DNA of 64,000 bases from Diphasiastrum complanatum (Eukaryota > Streptophyta > Lycopodiopsida > Lycopodiales > Lycopodiaceae), in the NCBI GenBank assembly GCA_029204225.1, contig CM055100.1:45347685-45411684 (forward strand). Reading direction: 5' to 3'. Positions within the stretch are counted from its first letter, which is position 1. The number at the start of each line of letters is the position of its first letter. Both the position numbers and the translations under genes were made by a program. Positions 46,188-57,667 of the stretch are shown here, piece by piece. The notes beneath the pieces are model-generated. The model worked only from the letters and a program-made list of their open reading frames with translations. It searched no databases and had not been told where the DNA came from.

Positions 46188-47370
46188 ACTCAGGAGCCAC
46201 AAGACACATGACATGTAACAAGAATTGGTTCAATAGCTTGAAAGTGTTGGATAATGGAGCGTCCGTTTCACAAGCAAATGGTGAGGTGTGCAAGATCAAG
46301 GGGATAGGCACCGTTTCAATCCAACTACCTGACGGAAAAAGAAGGATAATCAGGGAGGTACTTTACGTACCAGGTTTGAAGAAAAATCTACTTCTGTTGG
46401 AGTCATTACTGATCAAAAGTTGAAAGTAGAATTTGCCCATGATCGTTGCTTTGTGAAGGATGTGAACCAAAAGTTCAAAGTTATTGCGGATGGAGTAAGG
46501 GAGCCCAACACAAAATTGTACAGGTTGAATGCTACAATTAAGGGACAACATGGACTCATATCGTCTATTCTATCGCAAACTGAGTTGTGGCATAAGAGGC
46601 TTGGTCACTTGAACTTGGGAAGCCTCAATTTGATGAGAAAATTGGAGATGGTAACATGATTGCCTACTATAGAAGACCACTTGAAATCGATGTGCGAATC
46701 ATGTGTATATGGGAAGCAGCATCGAGAGAAGTTCAATAAAGGTGGTGTTGCAAGAGCAAAGAATGTTTGGATTTAATCCACACAAATTTATGCGGGCCTA
46801 TGAGGACCATGTCCTTAGGTAAAGCTTTCTATTTCATGACTTTATTGATGATATGTCACGTAAGACGTGGATCTACTTCTTGAAGAAGAAATCAGATGCA
46901 TTTGACAATTTCAAGAGCTTTAAAGCATTGGTCAAAAATCAGACAGGTAGGAAGATCAAAGTCCTAAGATGAGATAGTGGAAGCGAGTACAAGTCTAATG
47001 ACTTCAATGATCTTTGTGATCAATGTGAGATTAAAAGACAATTTACGCAAGCTCATAATCCTGCTTTCAATGGTGTAGCTGAGCGCAAGAATCGTACAAT
47101 TGTGGAAAGTGCCAGATTTATGCTAGCTGAGATGAAACTACCAAAAGATTTGCAGTCTATCTTCAAAATAGAAGTCCTACCATTGCCATACCAAAGATAA
47201 CACCTGAGGAAACATTCACGAAGAAGAAGCCAAAGGTGAACCACTTGCAAATCTTTGGATGTAAGGCCTTTGTATACATTCCTACGGAAGAGAGACGTAG
47301 ACTTGATGTGAAAGCTATCAAGTGTATATTCCTAGGATATGATGAACATGTGAAGGGCTATAGATGATTT
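46151..47370 (+). pseudogene. Copia F protease and integrase (fragmented)
   Basis: Protease with the normal active site (WYIDSGATRHMT, about 46178) through VLYVPGLKKNLL, frameshift near 46420, then TELWHKRLGHLNLGSLNLM, C-X2-C (CESCVYGKQHREKF), and a broken integrase (FMTFIDDMSRKTWIYFLKK, SGSEYKS, NPAFNGVAERKNRTIVESAR). There are stops near 46660, 46780 and 46970 and several frame changes. Confidence 0.85.
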
Positions 47371-47376
47371 GATCCA

Positions 47377-48660
47377 GTGGAAAACAAAATCCATGTAAGC
47401 CCTGATGTTATCTTTGATGAATCCAAGATGTATGAAGACGAGGATGTTGAGAAGATAGACACATCAAGTGGGAAAGATGGTATAGTGAGAATACCTCATG
47501 ATGATCATCCATTCATTGACCTTCCGAGTGATGAATATGAGGATACATCTCAAGATACTACTACTCAACCTCAAGAGACAGGTTGGAGAGGTAGAGGCAA
47601 ACCTTTTGGTGCAAGAAGGATGGAAGTTGCAGGTGACAAACGCAAGGAGAAAGATGTACCGTGGGATACATTTTCACCAGGAAGCCGATCACCTGACAGA
47701 AGGCTCCCTAAGTGGTTTGAGAGATTGTTGGAGAGCCGCGACATGGATGACTTTCCAGGATCATCTAGCCAGGGAGAGCTACAAAGATCAACAAGAGAGA
47801 AAACACAATCTGAAAGGTATGAAGCAAATTATGCTCTCTTATCTAACATTATTCAAAGCAAAGAACCTTCGACTTATGGTGAAGCGAAGGATGATGACAT
47901 CAAAGGTCAAGGCCATGGGAGATGAGATGGAGTCAATTGCTAAGCATAGCACATGGGACTTAGTAGAACTACCATTTGGCAAGAAATCCATTGGTTGCAA
48001 ATGGGTATACAAGACTAAGTACCATGCAGATGGAAGTATAGCAAAACACAAGACAAGATTGGTGATCAAAGGGTATGCACAAAGTAAAGACATCGACTAT
48101 GAGGAGACTTTTGCGCCGGTATGTAAGTGGAATACTCTACGTCTACTTGTTGCTTTAGCTTCACATTTTGGTTGGCCTTTGCATCAGATGGATGTGAAAT
48201 TCGTTTTTCTGAATGGTGAGTTAGAAGAAGAGGTGTTCATGGATCAACCTGAAGGCTTTGTAACAAAGGGACAAGAAAATAAAGTATTTCGTTTGAAGAA
48301 AGCGCTTTATGGTCTTAAACAGGCACCACGTGCGTGGTATAGCAGGATTGATGTCTACTTTCGTTCAAAGGGGACGGTGAGAACACCATCCCCTTTGTCT
48401 TATGCTTTGATGGTGAATCTATATGTCTTATGCTTTGATGGTATGGTTTCTTTGATTGCTCTTTATGTTTCGAGATGACAGATCTCAGCCTAATGCATTA
48501 TTGCCTTGGAGTAGAGGTGTGGCAAAAAGGACATGAAGTGGGTTTAACACAGGTGAAGTATGTCAAAGAGTTGTTGCACATGTTTAGGTTGCAGGATTGC
48601 AAACCAGTGAATACTCCTATTGAACCAGGTAAAAAGCTTTCTAAGCTTGATGAGTCACAG
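47377..48660 (+). pseudogene. Copia F linker and reverse transcriptase without YVDD
   Basis: The acidic linker (47377-47925) is followed in another frame by IGCKWVYKTKYHADGSIAKH, DYEETFAPVCKWNTLRLLVA, HQMDVKFVFLNG and ALYGLKQAPRAWYSRIDVYF. The next block ends ALYVSR and stops at 48478, passing directly to MTDLSLMHYCLGVEV, so YVDD and its surroundings are deleted. A short duplication (TCTTATGCTTTGATGGT twice near 48400-48440) lies at the deletion. Confidence 0.85.
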
Positions 48661-48699
48661 TAATTTGATGCTACACTGTATAGGCAGTTAGTAGGGAGC

Positions 48700-49345
48700 T
48701 TGATTTACCTTACCACGACTAGACCAGATATATGTTGTGTTGTTGGCATTGTAAGTCAGTTTATGGTAGCACTTACGAAAATGCATTGAAAGGCAGCTAA
48801 ACGCATTTTGCGTTATGTGAAAGGCACTTCAGATTATGGCTTTATTTACAAGAAGCATGATGGTTTTACCTGAGTTGTGTGGCTATGTGGATGTGGATTG
48901 GGGAGATGACTATGATGATCGTAGATCCACCACAAGGTATGTATTCCAGTTTTGTGGTAGTTGTTTTTCCTGGTCTAGTAAGAAGCAAAGTACAATTGCT
49001 CTTTCCACCACAGAAGCAGAGTATAAGGCAATATGTAATGCAGTATATGAAGCTATATGGTTGAGACAAATCTTGGAAGAAGTTGGCATGAAACAGAAAA
49101 ATCCCATGACATTACATAGCGACAGTCAGAGTGGCATTCAGCTAGCAAAGAATCCAGTGTTCCATGCGAGAACTAAACACATTGAGATTCAGTATCACTT
49201 TATACGTGAGAGGCTGCTGAGTCGTGAAATTCATGTTGTTCATTGTAGCACAGACTCACAACTAGCTGATATTTTCACTAAGCCACTTGTTGGAGAAAAG
49301 TTTGATAAGTTTAGATCAAAGCTTTCTGTACTTAAAGTTTGTTGA
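48700..49345 (+). pseudogene. Copia F RNase H
   Basis: After stops, the open part reads CGYVDVDWGDDYDDRRSTTR, SSKKQSTIALSTTEAEYKAI, LHSDSQSGIQLAKNPVFHAR, TKHIEIQYHFIRERL and ADIFTKPLVGEKFDKFR. The best preserved domain of the element; ends just before the polypurine tract. Confidence 0.88.
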
Positions 49346-49399
49346 CTTTGAAGCTATGTATATGACTGTATAGAAAGTAGACTCTACTTTAAGGGAGAG

Positions 49400-49665
49400 A
49401 GTTAGAATCTAAGTAGAATCACTGTGCTACTGTACTGTGGGTCCTATCAGTTGATAAGGATCAGTTGGCCTCGCCACGAGGCAAGTCGATGGGACACGCG
49501 TCCCGCCAACGACAACCTGGGTCATGCATGGGTTGCCTGAGTGAATGTACAGTGTAATTTCATTTTGAGAAATACAGTTGCTATGTGAGCTTGCTGTGGA
49601 GAGTGTTTTTTGTCTGTGTTACTATATAGCATAATCTGTGTTCCTGTTCAAAGCAAATTCTAAGT
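49400..49665 (+). repeat. Copia F 3' LTR
   Basis: 266 bp, matching 43740-44013 apart from nine substitutions and an 8-bp deletion (ACAACTAT). Followed by ATATG. Confidence 0.92.
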
Positions 49666-49670
49666 ATATG

Positions 49671-50584
49671 GGGCCTAAAAAAAATTAAAAATAAAAAGTG
49701 AATAGTGATGACTAAAATGCTAATCACGTGATTTAGCTCAATGAACTGAGCACTTTTTGTTCTTGAAGCATTGAATTTCGAGATCAAACAAGAAAGTTAC
49801 GGAAGTTGAAAGATGAATATGAAATGAATTAGCTAAAACTTAGAATGGAGGTCCTAAATAATTTAACAAATCTGATTCTATAAGATTTTAAATTCTTGAA
49901 ACATTGTTGTGCTCATAAAAAAAATGTAAAACCTGTCAAAGAAATAGGAATGACCAGGAAAAAAAATTTATCGGGCACGTTGAGGGGAGGGAGAGAGAGA
50001 GGGGTACGAGCTGGAAAGGGGAGTGAGAGAATATTCAAAGAATATTTTTAAGGCACGCCGTAGGCAGGCAGGGAGAAAGCGATAGGAAAGAGTGGGGGTT
50101 CGCGAGGAGGGGCTCAAGCGTGTAGAGAGAGAGAGAGGAGAGAGGGAATGCCTGACGATTTTTTATATAAGCATATATACCTTTTAATAAGTAAAAGGCT
50201 TCCGAGAAGTTCTATAAAATGCAGGTTTTTTTAAGATAACTTAAAAGAGGTTTCCCAAGCACTTCCAGGCTCCATCCACCCAAGCAATATGTTTGTGAAC
50301 TCAAATACAAAAAGTCACTTGGGCTATCATCCAAACAAAAATCTCATGGTATGGTAAAGGTTACAAGTGATAGACTCATCTTTTTCATCTGAGTGTTTGG
50401 ATAAGAATAATGAATGGTTATTGGACTCGTCTATTTGCTCTCTTATAAGGAGTTGCGACGTTTCCACATGTCGACGTGGGCTACCTGGAGATGGCATGGA
50501 GGAGGAGAGAAAGAGACAAAGAGAGAGCATTGTATCTTATTTGTATCGTATTGTCATATTTCACGTACTTCTTGCAAGAACATT
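49671..50584. other. Upstream region of the F-box-like gene
   Basis: AT-rich, then GA-rich repeats (GAGAGAGA near 49990 and 50130). A TATATAAGCATATATA element near 50164 could serve as a TATA box. The reading frame is open for 57 codons before the chosen ATG, but that stretch is Trp/Arg-rich and not protein-like. Confidence 0.45.
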
Positions 50585-51976
50585 ATGGCTGATGATATTG
50601 TGGAGTTGCCGATACCCAGTATACAAGTGCCACCCAGATTAGTGGTGAATCAGAATGAGCAGGATGATAACGATGATGATAGTGACAGTGATGAGAGAGA
50701 ACTGTGCTTACTTTTGTTAAAGAAGATGCCAGATGATGCGTTCATGCAAGTAATCTCGAATCTGCCTCTTCGTATAGGAGGCACATGCATAGCCAATTAC
50801 GCTTGTCGTCGCTTAAACTGGATCCTTGGAACTACAGCACGGTTAGTACCAGTGGCATATAACCACCCATCTCTCTCTCATATTCCAAGTTGGTATATAA
50901 TGGCTCATGCGAACTTTTCCTACTGGCAAAGGGAGATTAGTGTTCCATGGGCTTACGATCCTATCAGCAATGGGTGGTATGAGTTTCCGCTTAACCGTTT
51001 AATGAGCCGGCGGAATTGGAACTCGGGGAATATTGCCTCTGCAGATGGACTGGTGTGTGCACCAAGTTCTGGGGATACGAGTACGACGTACGAGCTGGAA
51101 ATCTTTGATCCGTACACCCAAAGATTTAGAACTCTACCGCCGTCCCCTGTGGGTTGGCCTATGGGACTGGGAGAAAACCCCCTGAGTGGGTACGTCAGCC
51201 CCCACTACAGGGCCCACTTCTCTACCAATATCTGGATTATTGATCCAGCAACGTGCGAGTACAAAGTAATCGTGGTGAGATGCATATACAATATAGCACA
51301 AGCGTCCAACCATCTGCTTGTTGAATCATATGACCGAACACATAACTGGCAAGCCATCCAACGGAGTTATAATGCATTGACCCCGGGCTGGGAGACGGTA
51401 GGCAACACCGCCATTTGCCACGATACTTTGTACAGTATTTTCCGGAACACAAGCCTTGACGAAGCGGTTTCACAAACTGCTGGGCCACAGCTGTTCTTGC
51501 ACCGATTCGATCTGAGATCTACGAACACCAGGTTTATTCAAGAATTCTATCCCCTGCCGGGCCCTTTCTGGCTTCTACCTGCGATATTGAATTGCAACAA
51601 TAATCTCATCCTGGTGGGAGACAAGGGGAAAGAATCCACAGGTAGGATTAGCGTCAAGGTTTGGAGATTCATTCCTGAACTGGCTGTATGGCGTAAGCTT
51701 GGAGTAATGCCATATAGATTCGGTCGCATGCTCTGCAAACCTATGAAGTTTGATTACATGCTTCAATACACGGGAGGAGGTAATTTCGTCTATTTCCGCA
51801 ACATGGATGGATATACATTGGTGGTGCTGGATCTATCTATGACGGAAGAAAGTGGGTTTCGATTGCGGAAGGAGGCTTGGAAGGAAGCATCAGAATATCC
51901 TGTTGATGAGAATATGAGAGGGCAATTTTATGGCTTTTGCTATGAGCCTCGACTTCTGATGGGCGTCCCAATATGA
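50585..51976 (+). CDS. F-box-like / kelch-type protein, 463 aa, single exon
   Basis: Starts MADDIVELPIPSIQ at 50585; an in-frame ATG at 50414 is less likely. After an Asp/Ser-rich stretch (residues 26-38) comes a degenerate F-box (about 44-87: LKKMPDDAFMQVISNLPLRI then NYACRRLNWILGT). The remainder resembles plant F-box-associated domains with kelch-like strands (SADGLVCAPSSG, LEIFDPYTQRFRTLPP, KVWRFIPELAVWRKLGVMPY, FVYFRNMDGYTLVVLDLS). Such proteins recruit targets to SCF ubiquitin ligases through SKP1; the F-box here is weak, so partner binding is uncertain. The frame is fully open and intronless, as is usual for this family. It lies inside the 54-kb block between copia F and the D-type LTR. 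Confidence 0.75.
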   Translation: MADDIVELPIPSIQVPPRLVVNQNEQDDNDDDSDSDERELCLLLLKKMPDDAFMQVISNLPLRIGGTCIANYACRRLNWILGTTARLVPVAYNHPSLSHIPSWYIMAHANFSYWQREISVPWAYDPISNGWYEFPLNRLMSRRNWNSGNIASADGLVCAPSSGDTSTTYELEIFDPYTQRFRTLPPSPVGWPMGLGENPLSGYVSPHYRAHFSTNIWIIDPATCEYKVIVVRCIYNIAQASNHLLVESYDRTHNWQAIQRSYNALTPGWETVGNTAICHDTLYSIFRNTSLDEAVSQTAGPQLFLHRFDLRSTNTRFIQEFYPLPGPFWLLPAILNCNNNLILVGDKGKESTGRISVKVWRFIPELAVWRKLGVMPYRFGRMLCKPMKFDYMLQYTGGGNFVYFRNMDGYTLVVLDLSMTEESGFRLRKEAWKEASEYPVDENMRGQFYGFCYEPRLLMGVPI

Positions 51977-54900
51977 TCATCAACACAAACAAACTCAGAC
52001 CCTCTTTCTAACACAGAGAGAATGGAGAATGGAGCTCGAACGAGAATGCCGGCCACAGGCCATTTTGCCCAGTTCGGCTTTTTAAAATAATTTGGGGTCG
52101 GCCTAAATTTTTTTGGAAAGTCAAACCGGGCAAAATCGACCTTGCCCGGCTCCTTCCATTGCGTAATGGATACCTGAAATTTTTTCAGAAGCACATTACG
52201 AAGCATAATAGGCAGGTTTGACTTTGATTGACCAACACAAATGTGCCACGTGACAGTCGTACGGAATCGTACGGACAGGCACAGACAAGCAGAAAAAGAA
52301 AGTGCAAAATCTGCCTTTGAAAATAACACATATTTTTTGCTTTTTAATTTATCTAAAAATGGGCATAATATGCATGAGGTATCCATTATGCAAATGTAAA
52401 GGCACTCACACATTGTCTGATAAGGCTGGGAGTATTCATGTGGATGCATGATAGAGAGGTTGTATTGTGCCATCTTTTTGAAGGGTAAGTATTGATGAAG
52501 CTATAGTACGCACAATCAGCCAAGTAGGCACATCATCCAAGTAGGAATACCACCCAATTAGTGGCCTCAATATTCCACAAGGAAAAACTATGGTAAGAGA
52601 TTTCTTGAGGTTTTTGGCCTTGCCTTGTTGGCATTGCCTTGGAAAGGCAATACTATGTGGGTGGTGACACTGGTGAGGTAGGTCAATGTAGTTTGGAAAA
52701 AAAGTCAACCTTTAAAAAGCATACTCTATGGTGACACCCTAAACTTTCAAGGCGTAGACCTCGATTGAGGGCTAAACTAACATGCATATGTACTTGTCAT
52801 TAAAAATTTCTTAGGAAAGCATGCAAACAATGCATGATGCATAAGGCCAAAAAGGAAAAGACATGAGAATGTGGTACTTTACTATGCATGAGTGGATAGA
52901 TTCCCAACTTTCAACCGTATTATTTGCTTGCAAATTTGCCTACCATAAGGAAGAATCAACAAATAGCTTTCATTTTGACAGCAGAAGTGCGCTTGCACAA
53001 ATTTGTGTCAAGCCTAGGATCATTGATAGAGCGCAACAATCTTTAAACTTATTGTTATAGCCTATTGCAGTCAGCTACTAGCTTGAGATTGAAGGATCAA
53101 AACTGCATGCCAACAAGTTACAACATAAGCGCCTTTTTTGATTTTCGATAGATTTTGAAAAGAGCGATTGCCAACAATCTTCAAGGGATTTTTTCTGACA
53201 GTTTTCAGAGATTCTCATGAGGCGTTTTGATCCAACATTGTTCTTGAACATCTTTGACTAGTTGATCTTTATGCTTTCAGAAGTCTACTCTTCAAGAACA
53301 TGGACTTAGCTTAATTGAACCTTCATCCTTACCCTAACCCCACTAATCTTAAAAAAAAATACACAAACAAACAATATTTATCGTTATATTTGGATTTGTG
53401 GATTCTCTAGAAAAAGTGACTGATCGATCATCTTTTTTGTTGTTGTATGGTAGTGTCTATCAAACGATAAGGTAGACTTTTTGTTCAATCATCAAATTAT
53501 GGCTTTTCTTGTTCTTGCGTTCGACTTTAGCCTTCTTTTCTTGGCTTCATACTTGTTTTTCACAAGGCATATCACCCTCTTTGTCTTCTTTCATTTTTAG
53601 AATATACATAAGGCCAACTAAGCCTCTCTAAAAGACAAAAAGTTAGCTTGTGGTTATTAGCTTTGTCACAATTACAATAAGTTACTGTGATGATTTGCTA
53701 ATAGCTGAGGTGTCACTCTTGGGTGAGTTTGAGCATTATAATGAGTATAATTTTCAAAAATCTTCTAAAATGCAATTTTTGTTGGCTTGCAAAAAGCAAT
53801 ACTATGTGTTCAAGTTGGTCAATGGAGTTTATGCAAAAGTCAACAGTCAAGTCAATGTCTTAAATTACAAGGGTATGTGCACACAAAAAGCTTTGCGACA
53901 TTGCTAAGGAATTTATTTCAAAAACTTGGTCATTTAAATACACCTCTATATGCATGACATCGTATGTAAATAGCAAAAGTTTCCCTCTCTTTTTCTTGTA
54001 TGCATTCCCATGCTTAGACACATCTTTATTTGCAAGCCACAAATAGTGAAAATTTTGAATTCCTCTCTTTTTCTTGCATGCATCTGTAGCCTCTCAACAC
54101 CGACATCATCACAAAACAACATCAATCATATAAAGATTATCGATTTGTATTCACAAAATCATTTTATCCATGTTTTTTAATTGTTGTCATACACTTCTCA
54201 TGCACAAACTTTGAATCAAAGTCCAATCCTTGAGGTAAGAAGAGGAAACGCTAACCAGTATGCCACAATTCCATGATAACTAGCTAATTGCCTTGCATCC
54301 AATCTTGAAAATCACAGTGTATTCAATTTTTTTTTGGCAATGCCTTTATGGTATAACATGGTATAACACAACATTCTTGCTTATCTATGATTTGAATACC
54401 ATGTGTATGGCACAACTTCTCGTGACATATCAACCAGCTTCTTGAATTTGCCTCTTCATGGTCCAAATTTTTTGATGTTAGATCACTTATAATATTAGTG
54501 GTTGTGCACATTTTCTCTCAACTCATCAAATAGTTTCAATATACCTAAGACACCATTTGCTTTGATAATTGACATCGAAGAAATACAAGATCAACTTGAA
54601 ATCTTGAACACATATTGTTGAGAGTAATAACAAATATCTTATGCAAAAAATATAGCACATGTATCAACTCGACATCGAGAATGGCCTTCATAGTAGATTC
54701 TACCGTGTTAAGGGTCCTTTGATAAATTACACTTACTTACTAATTGGCCACCTATTACATTTTGAAAGATCCTTACCAGCTATGAAGGACAAGAGAAACA
54801 TGATTTGCATGCAGATATAACAAGATTGAGTGTGAATTGTGTTTTGAAAATTGTCAAGATAGCACGCTATACAATTGTTTGATTTCACCTAACTACTAGC

Positions 54901-55099
54901 ATTTTCACAAAATAAAGTAAACTTATCAAAGAATGGGTATAACTGCAAAATTTCTAATAACAAACTTCTACAAACAAATTGACATATCTTTTTGAAGAGA
55001 CTTTACCAACGATTCAAAACTTTTGAATAAAACAAATTTTTCTTATAAACAAGATGTTGTTAGCTGATGCCATGCCCCGAGGTGTCGATGCATTGAAAC
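51977..55099. other. Gene-free AT-rich interval
   Basis: No gene or structured repeat is supported on either strand over about 3.1 kb. The stretch just after the F-box-like gene is its 3' flank. The short open frames here lack recognisable composition or motifs. Confidence 0.5.
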
Positions 55100-55797
55100 T
55101 GTTAGAAATTAAGCCCACAACTGTCTCCGTGGTGAATGACAATTCCTATTTCATGATTCTTCTTGCACGTTTATTGATCGTTAATTTAGGGTCAGGTGAA
55201 ACCATGTCTGGTTCTGTGTTTGCTCATCTGATACGGCTTTTTCGCATTTTCCCAAAATGCGACACTTGGGCATAGTTCAAATTTCAACTGTTTTTTAACG
55301 CCTGCTTTTTCGCAAAAAGATGAAGAGAGAGAAAATTCCTGAAGGTCATCTACTTTCAAGGGTTGAACTATTTTAGGGCACCTTTGGCTTTTTTCGCAAA
55401 ATCCCGAAGAGAGAGAAAATGTCGAAGGTCATCTATTTTTCAACAAAGAACGTTCCCAACCACTTCCCGAAATTTGTGAAGTGAGAGAAACCCACTTCAC
55501 GTAAAATGTGAAGTGAGAGAATTTGCGACGTCCTCATCCACGTCAGCATTCCTAATTCATTGACATTATATACTATGTATAGTTGTCACAAAAGCCATAT
55601 ACTTCCAAGTACAATGGCTTACCTAATTAGTTGACAAACATTCAATGTAGTTATTACACGGATGAAATCTATAAATAGATCATCCAAGCACAGACTATTG
55701 GTTGCTCCGTCCATGAGACGAATGATTTTGAGCCTCCCAGTTACGCTTCCATTTTGGTTGTAATTGCTATTTTATTGTGCTTCAATGTAACATAGTA
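55100..55797 (+). repeat. D-type LTR, probably solo or truncated
   Basis: Begins TGTTAGAAATTAAGCCCACA and matches the copia D LTR at 38635 over the first 130 bp. It also has two 80-bp U3 repeats (55281-55360, 55361-55440) and a CTATAAATAGAT promoter box near 55669. No primer site or gag follows; instead the ORF before the right X LTR begins. The right end (near TGTAACA) is approximate and no target duplication was found. Confidence 0.7.
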
Positions 55798-55815
55798 GTG
55801 GCGTGCCAAAAATAC

Positions 55816-56808
55816 ATGGAAATGAAGGCCCAGCCCACCTCCGTGGTAACTCCACCACCAGACGCTGCACAGGCTAGTACTAGCCAAGATCAAAGCCAGC
55901 AGGTAGCAGGGGGCTTTCAACCAGATCAAGGGTCCGAAGGCCAAGACCAAGGGCAGACAGATGTGGCCGCTGAGACGCGAGACCAGAGCCAAGGCACAAC
56001 CACCAGCCAAGGCCAAGCAACATCATCCAGAGGATCGCGTACCTTCCGAAGACCGAAGTCCGTGGAGGAGAACATCAATGAATTTTTATCCAAATATCCC
56101 CACGAGTCATCAAGAGGCGGCTGGCAGATATCATTCTCAGCTTAGACCATCAAGGAAAAAGAACTGCAAGCCTTCCCCGCCCTCCAACCACAACCGAAGT
56201 GGCAACATCAGTTATTTGAGAGAGACCCTGCGGCCATCAGGGCTTACGTGACAAGTCCGCAACAGTTACAGGTGAACGCGCATTTCCTGCCATGTCCAAG
56301 AAGATCCAAATGGGCGGAATGTGATACTCCTCTGGACCAGATCACACTGCACAATTTCAATTGGCCAATCATCAAATCCGAATATGGGTGGACAACGGAT
56401 GTAGATGCCATAAGGGCTCTCTCCGCATTCGCCAGTCACTACATCGATTGCCTCGATCCCACAGTTTGTGTGGCAGCCACTTACGCCTGGGACTTAGAAT
56501 ATTTAATGGGCATTGAAACAAAATGGGATGATCTCCTTCCCTCCATATTTTTTGATCCAAATAAGGCGCTAGCTTCCGACAAAGTCGAAGACCAGCTGCC
56601 AATCGCTCGCATATATTACCAAGCTGCATTCCTTGGAGATCTATGGACGAAACGATTCCAAGCATGGGTGGATCAAGAATGGCTGATAGGGGTCCACAAG
56701 TCCTTCCACATGCCAAAGGACTCAAAGAAACTGGACCGTCTCAACTTCATGGAAGACGTTACGGGTTGTCTCATCCACCAGAGGCGGTCCAAGAGAACGC
56801 TTTACTAA
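55816..56808 (+). pseudogene. Unrecognised ORF next to right LTR of element X (family copy 2)
   Basis: One frame of 331 codons from ATG 55816 with a single TAG at 56143-56145. A Pro/Gln/Ser-rich N-terminal part (TSQDQSQQVAGGFQPDQGSE) leads into the domain shared with 8636-10065: FRRPKSVEENINEFL, HESSRGGW (56101-56124), AIRAYVTSPQQLQVN, LDQITLHNFNWPII, FDPNKALASDKVEDQLPIAR and KLDRLNFMEDV. It ends 46 bp before the LTR. The coiled-coil N-terminus of the other copy is missing, cut by the D-type LTR. Function unknown. Conservation of residues despite nucleotide divergence suggests it was a selected element protein. Confidence 0.7.
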
Positions 56809-56854
56809 ACCAGCAGAGTGCCGAGGGACCGGCACTACTTCAGGCCATGGGTCC

Positions 56855-57667
56855 TGTTGGGGGTATTCCCAACAACGTGTAAATAAATAAAATCCTCCAA
56901 TAAAATGTGTTGCGAGGGCATGGCATCCTGCGTGTATAAGCCCATGGCCCAATGAGCACGCAATTAGAGTTGTAAATAAAATAAACTTGACTTGGGCCTT
57001 GGAATTAAAATAAAACTAGAGGCTTTTTTAAACTTAGAGATCACTTTTTAGAGTTGGGTCCAAATTGGGACTCACATGAATCTTGTGATTTCTAATGTAC
57101 TTTTTGTGGACACTTAGATCAAGTTGGGTCCAAGATGAATGGATAGGATCATTGTGAATATTAGCCAATAAGATTGAGGGGCAAGGGCCTTCCCCATTTT
57201 ATAAAAAGGCACCATTTGTACACTATTTTCATGCTTAATGAGAAGGAGGAAACTCTACCATTTTTGGAAGAGAAGCATCCTCATTTGCTATTCACTACTT
57301 GCTATTGCTCTTGGTTGTGTTTTCCATTGCTTCCTATTTCCATGTTTATTGTTTGCCATAGTAAATGTTTTTCCATTAGCAAGCATAAGGAGCATTTGAG
57401 CTAACCTCCACCCTCACTCTCTATCTCTCTCTTTCTCTTCCCTTCTCAATCTCTTCTTCTCCATTCCTTCTCTTCAACCAAAACTATGATGAATGTTAGT
57501 GTAGAGGAGTAGAGTTAAAGAGGAGTAGTATAGTGGTGAGTAGAGTTACGGGAGAAAGTAGGAAATTAACTAAAAGTAGCAACTATGCATAGTTAGGTAC
57601 CTATCCAGTGATCTAACCTTTGTTGACAGGCGGAAGGGCTATACTACGAGAGATCTTCGACCTCACA
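56855..57667 (+). repeat. Right LTR of element X
   Basis: 813 bp, 18 substitutions from the left LTR. The preceding GGCCATGGGTCC aligns with the purine tract GGTGGGGGATAC of family Z, so the X polypurine tract has decayed or differs. Ends CACA, followed by GGCTC. Confidence 0.95.

Larger units (their letters stand above)
43735..49670 (+). mobile_element. Copia F, full-length but inactive, non-TG/CA LTR ends
   Basis: Target duplication ATATG at 43735-43739 and 49666-49670. LTRs 43740-44013 (274 bp) and 49400-49665 (266 bp) differ by 9 substitutions and one 8-bp indel. The primer site TGATATCAGAGCC follows the 5' LTR at 44014, and AAGGGAGAG precedes the 3' LTR. With this duplication the LTR begins AGTTAGAAT and ends ATTCTAAGT, not TG..CA. 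Gag, protease, integrase, RT and RNase H occur in normal copia order with stops and frameshifts, and the RT active site is missing. Confidence 0.9.
3661..57667 (+). mobile_element. 54-kb LTR-bounded insertion (element X) containing host genes
   Basis: Direct 813-bp LTRs (3661-4473 and 56855-57667) begin TGTTGGGGG and end CA. They are flanked by GGCTC duplications and split the copia A polymerase frame cleanly. A primer binding site follows the left LTR, and a retroelement-type ORF precedes the right LTR. I count 18 substitutions between the LTRs (16 transitions) and no indels. Plant LTR elements are normally 4-25 kb, so 54 kb is far outside the range unless swollen by nesting. Here the filling includes a complete telomere-Myb gene and an F-box-like gene. 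Possible origins are nested insertion, recombination with an LTR-bearing circle, capture of genes, or assembly error. The boundaries themselves are seen directly. Confidence 0.8.

Noticed and set aside
50414-50584. Upstream ATG extension of the F-box-like protein
   Set aside because: The 57 extra residues are Trp/Arg/Cys-rich and unlike F-box N-termini; ATG 50585 begins a plausible protein just before the acidic linker.
51940-52708. Minus-strand open frames after the F-box-like gene
   Set aside because: No domain, no homologous copy in the window, and composition like the surrounding non-coding DNA.
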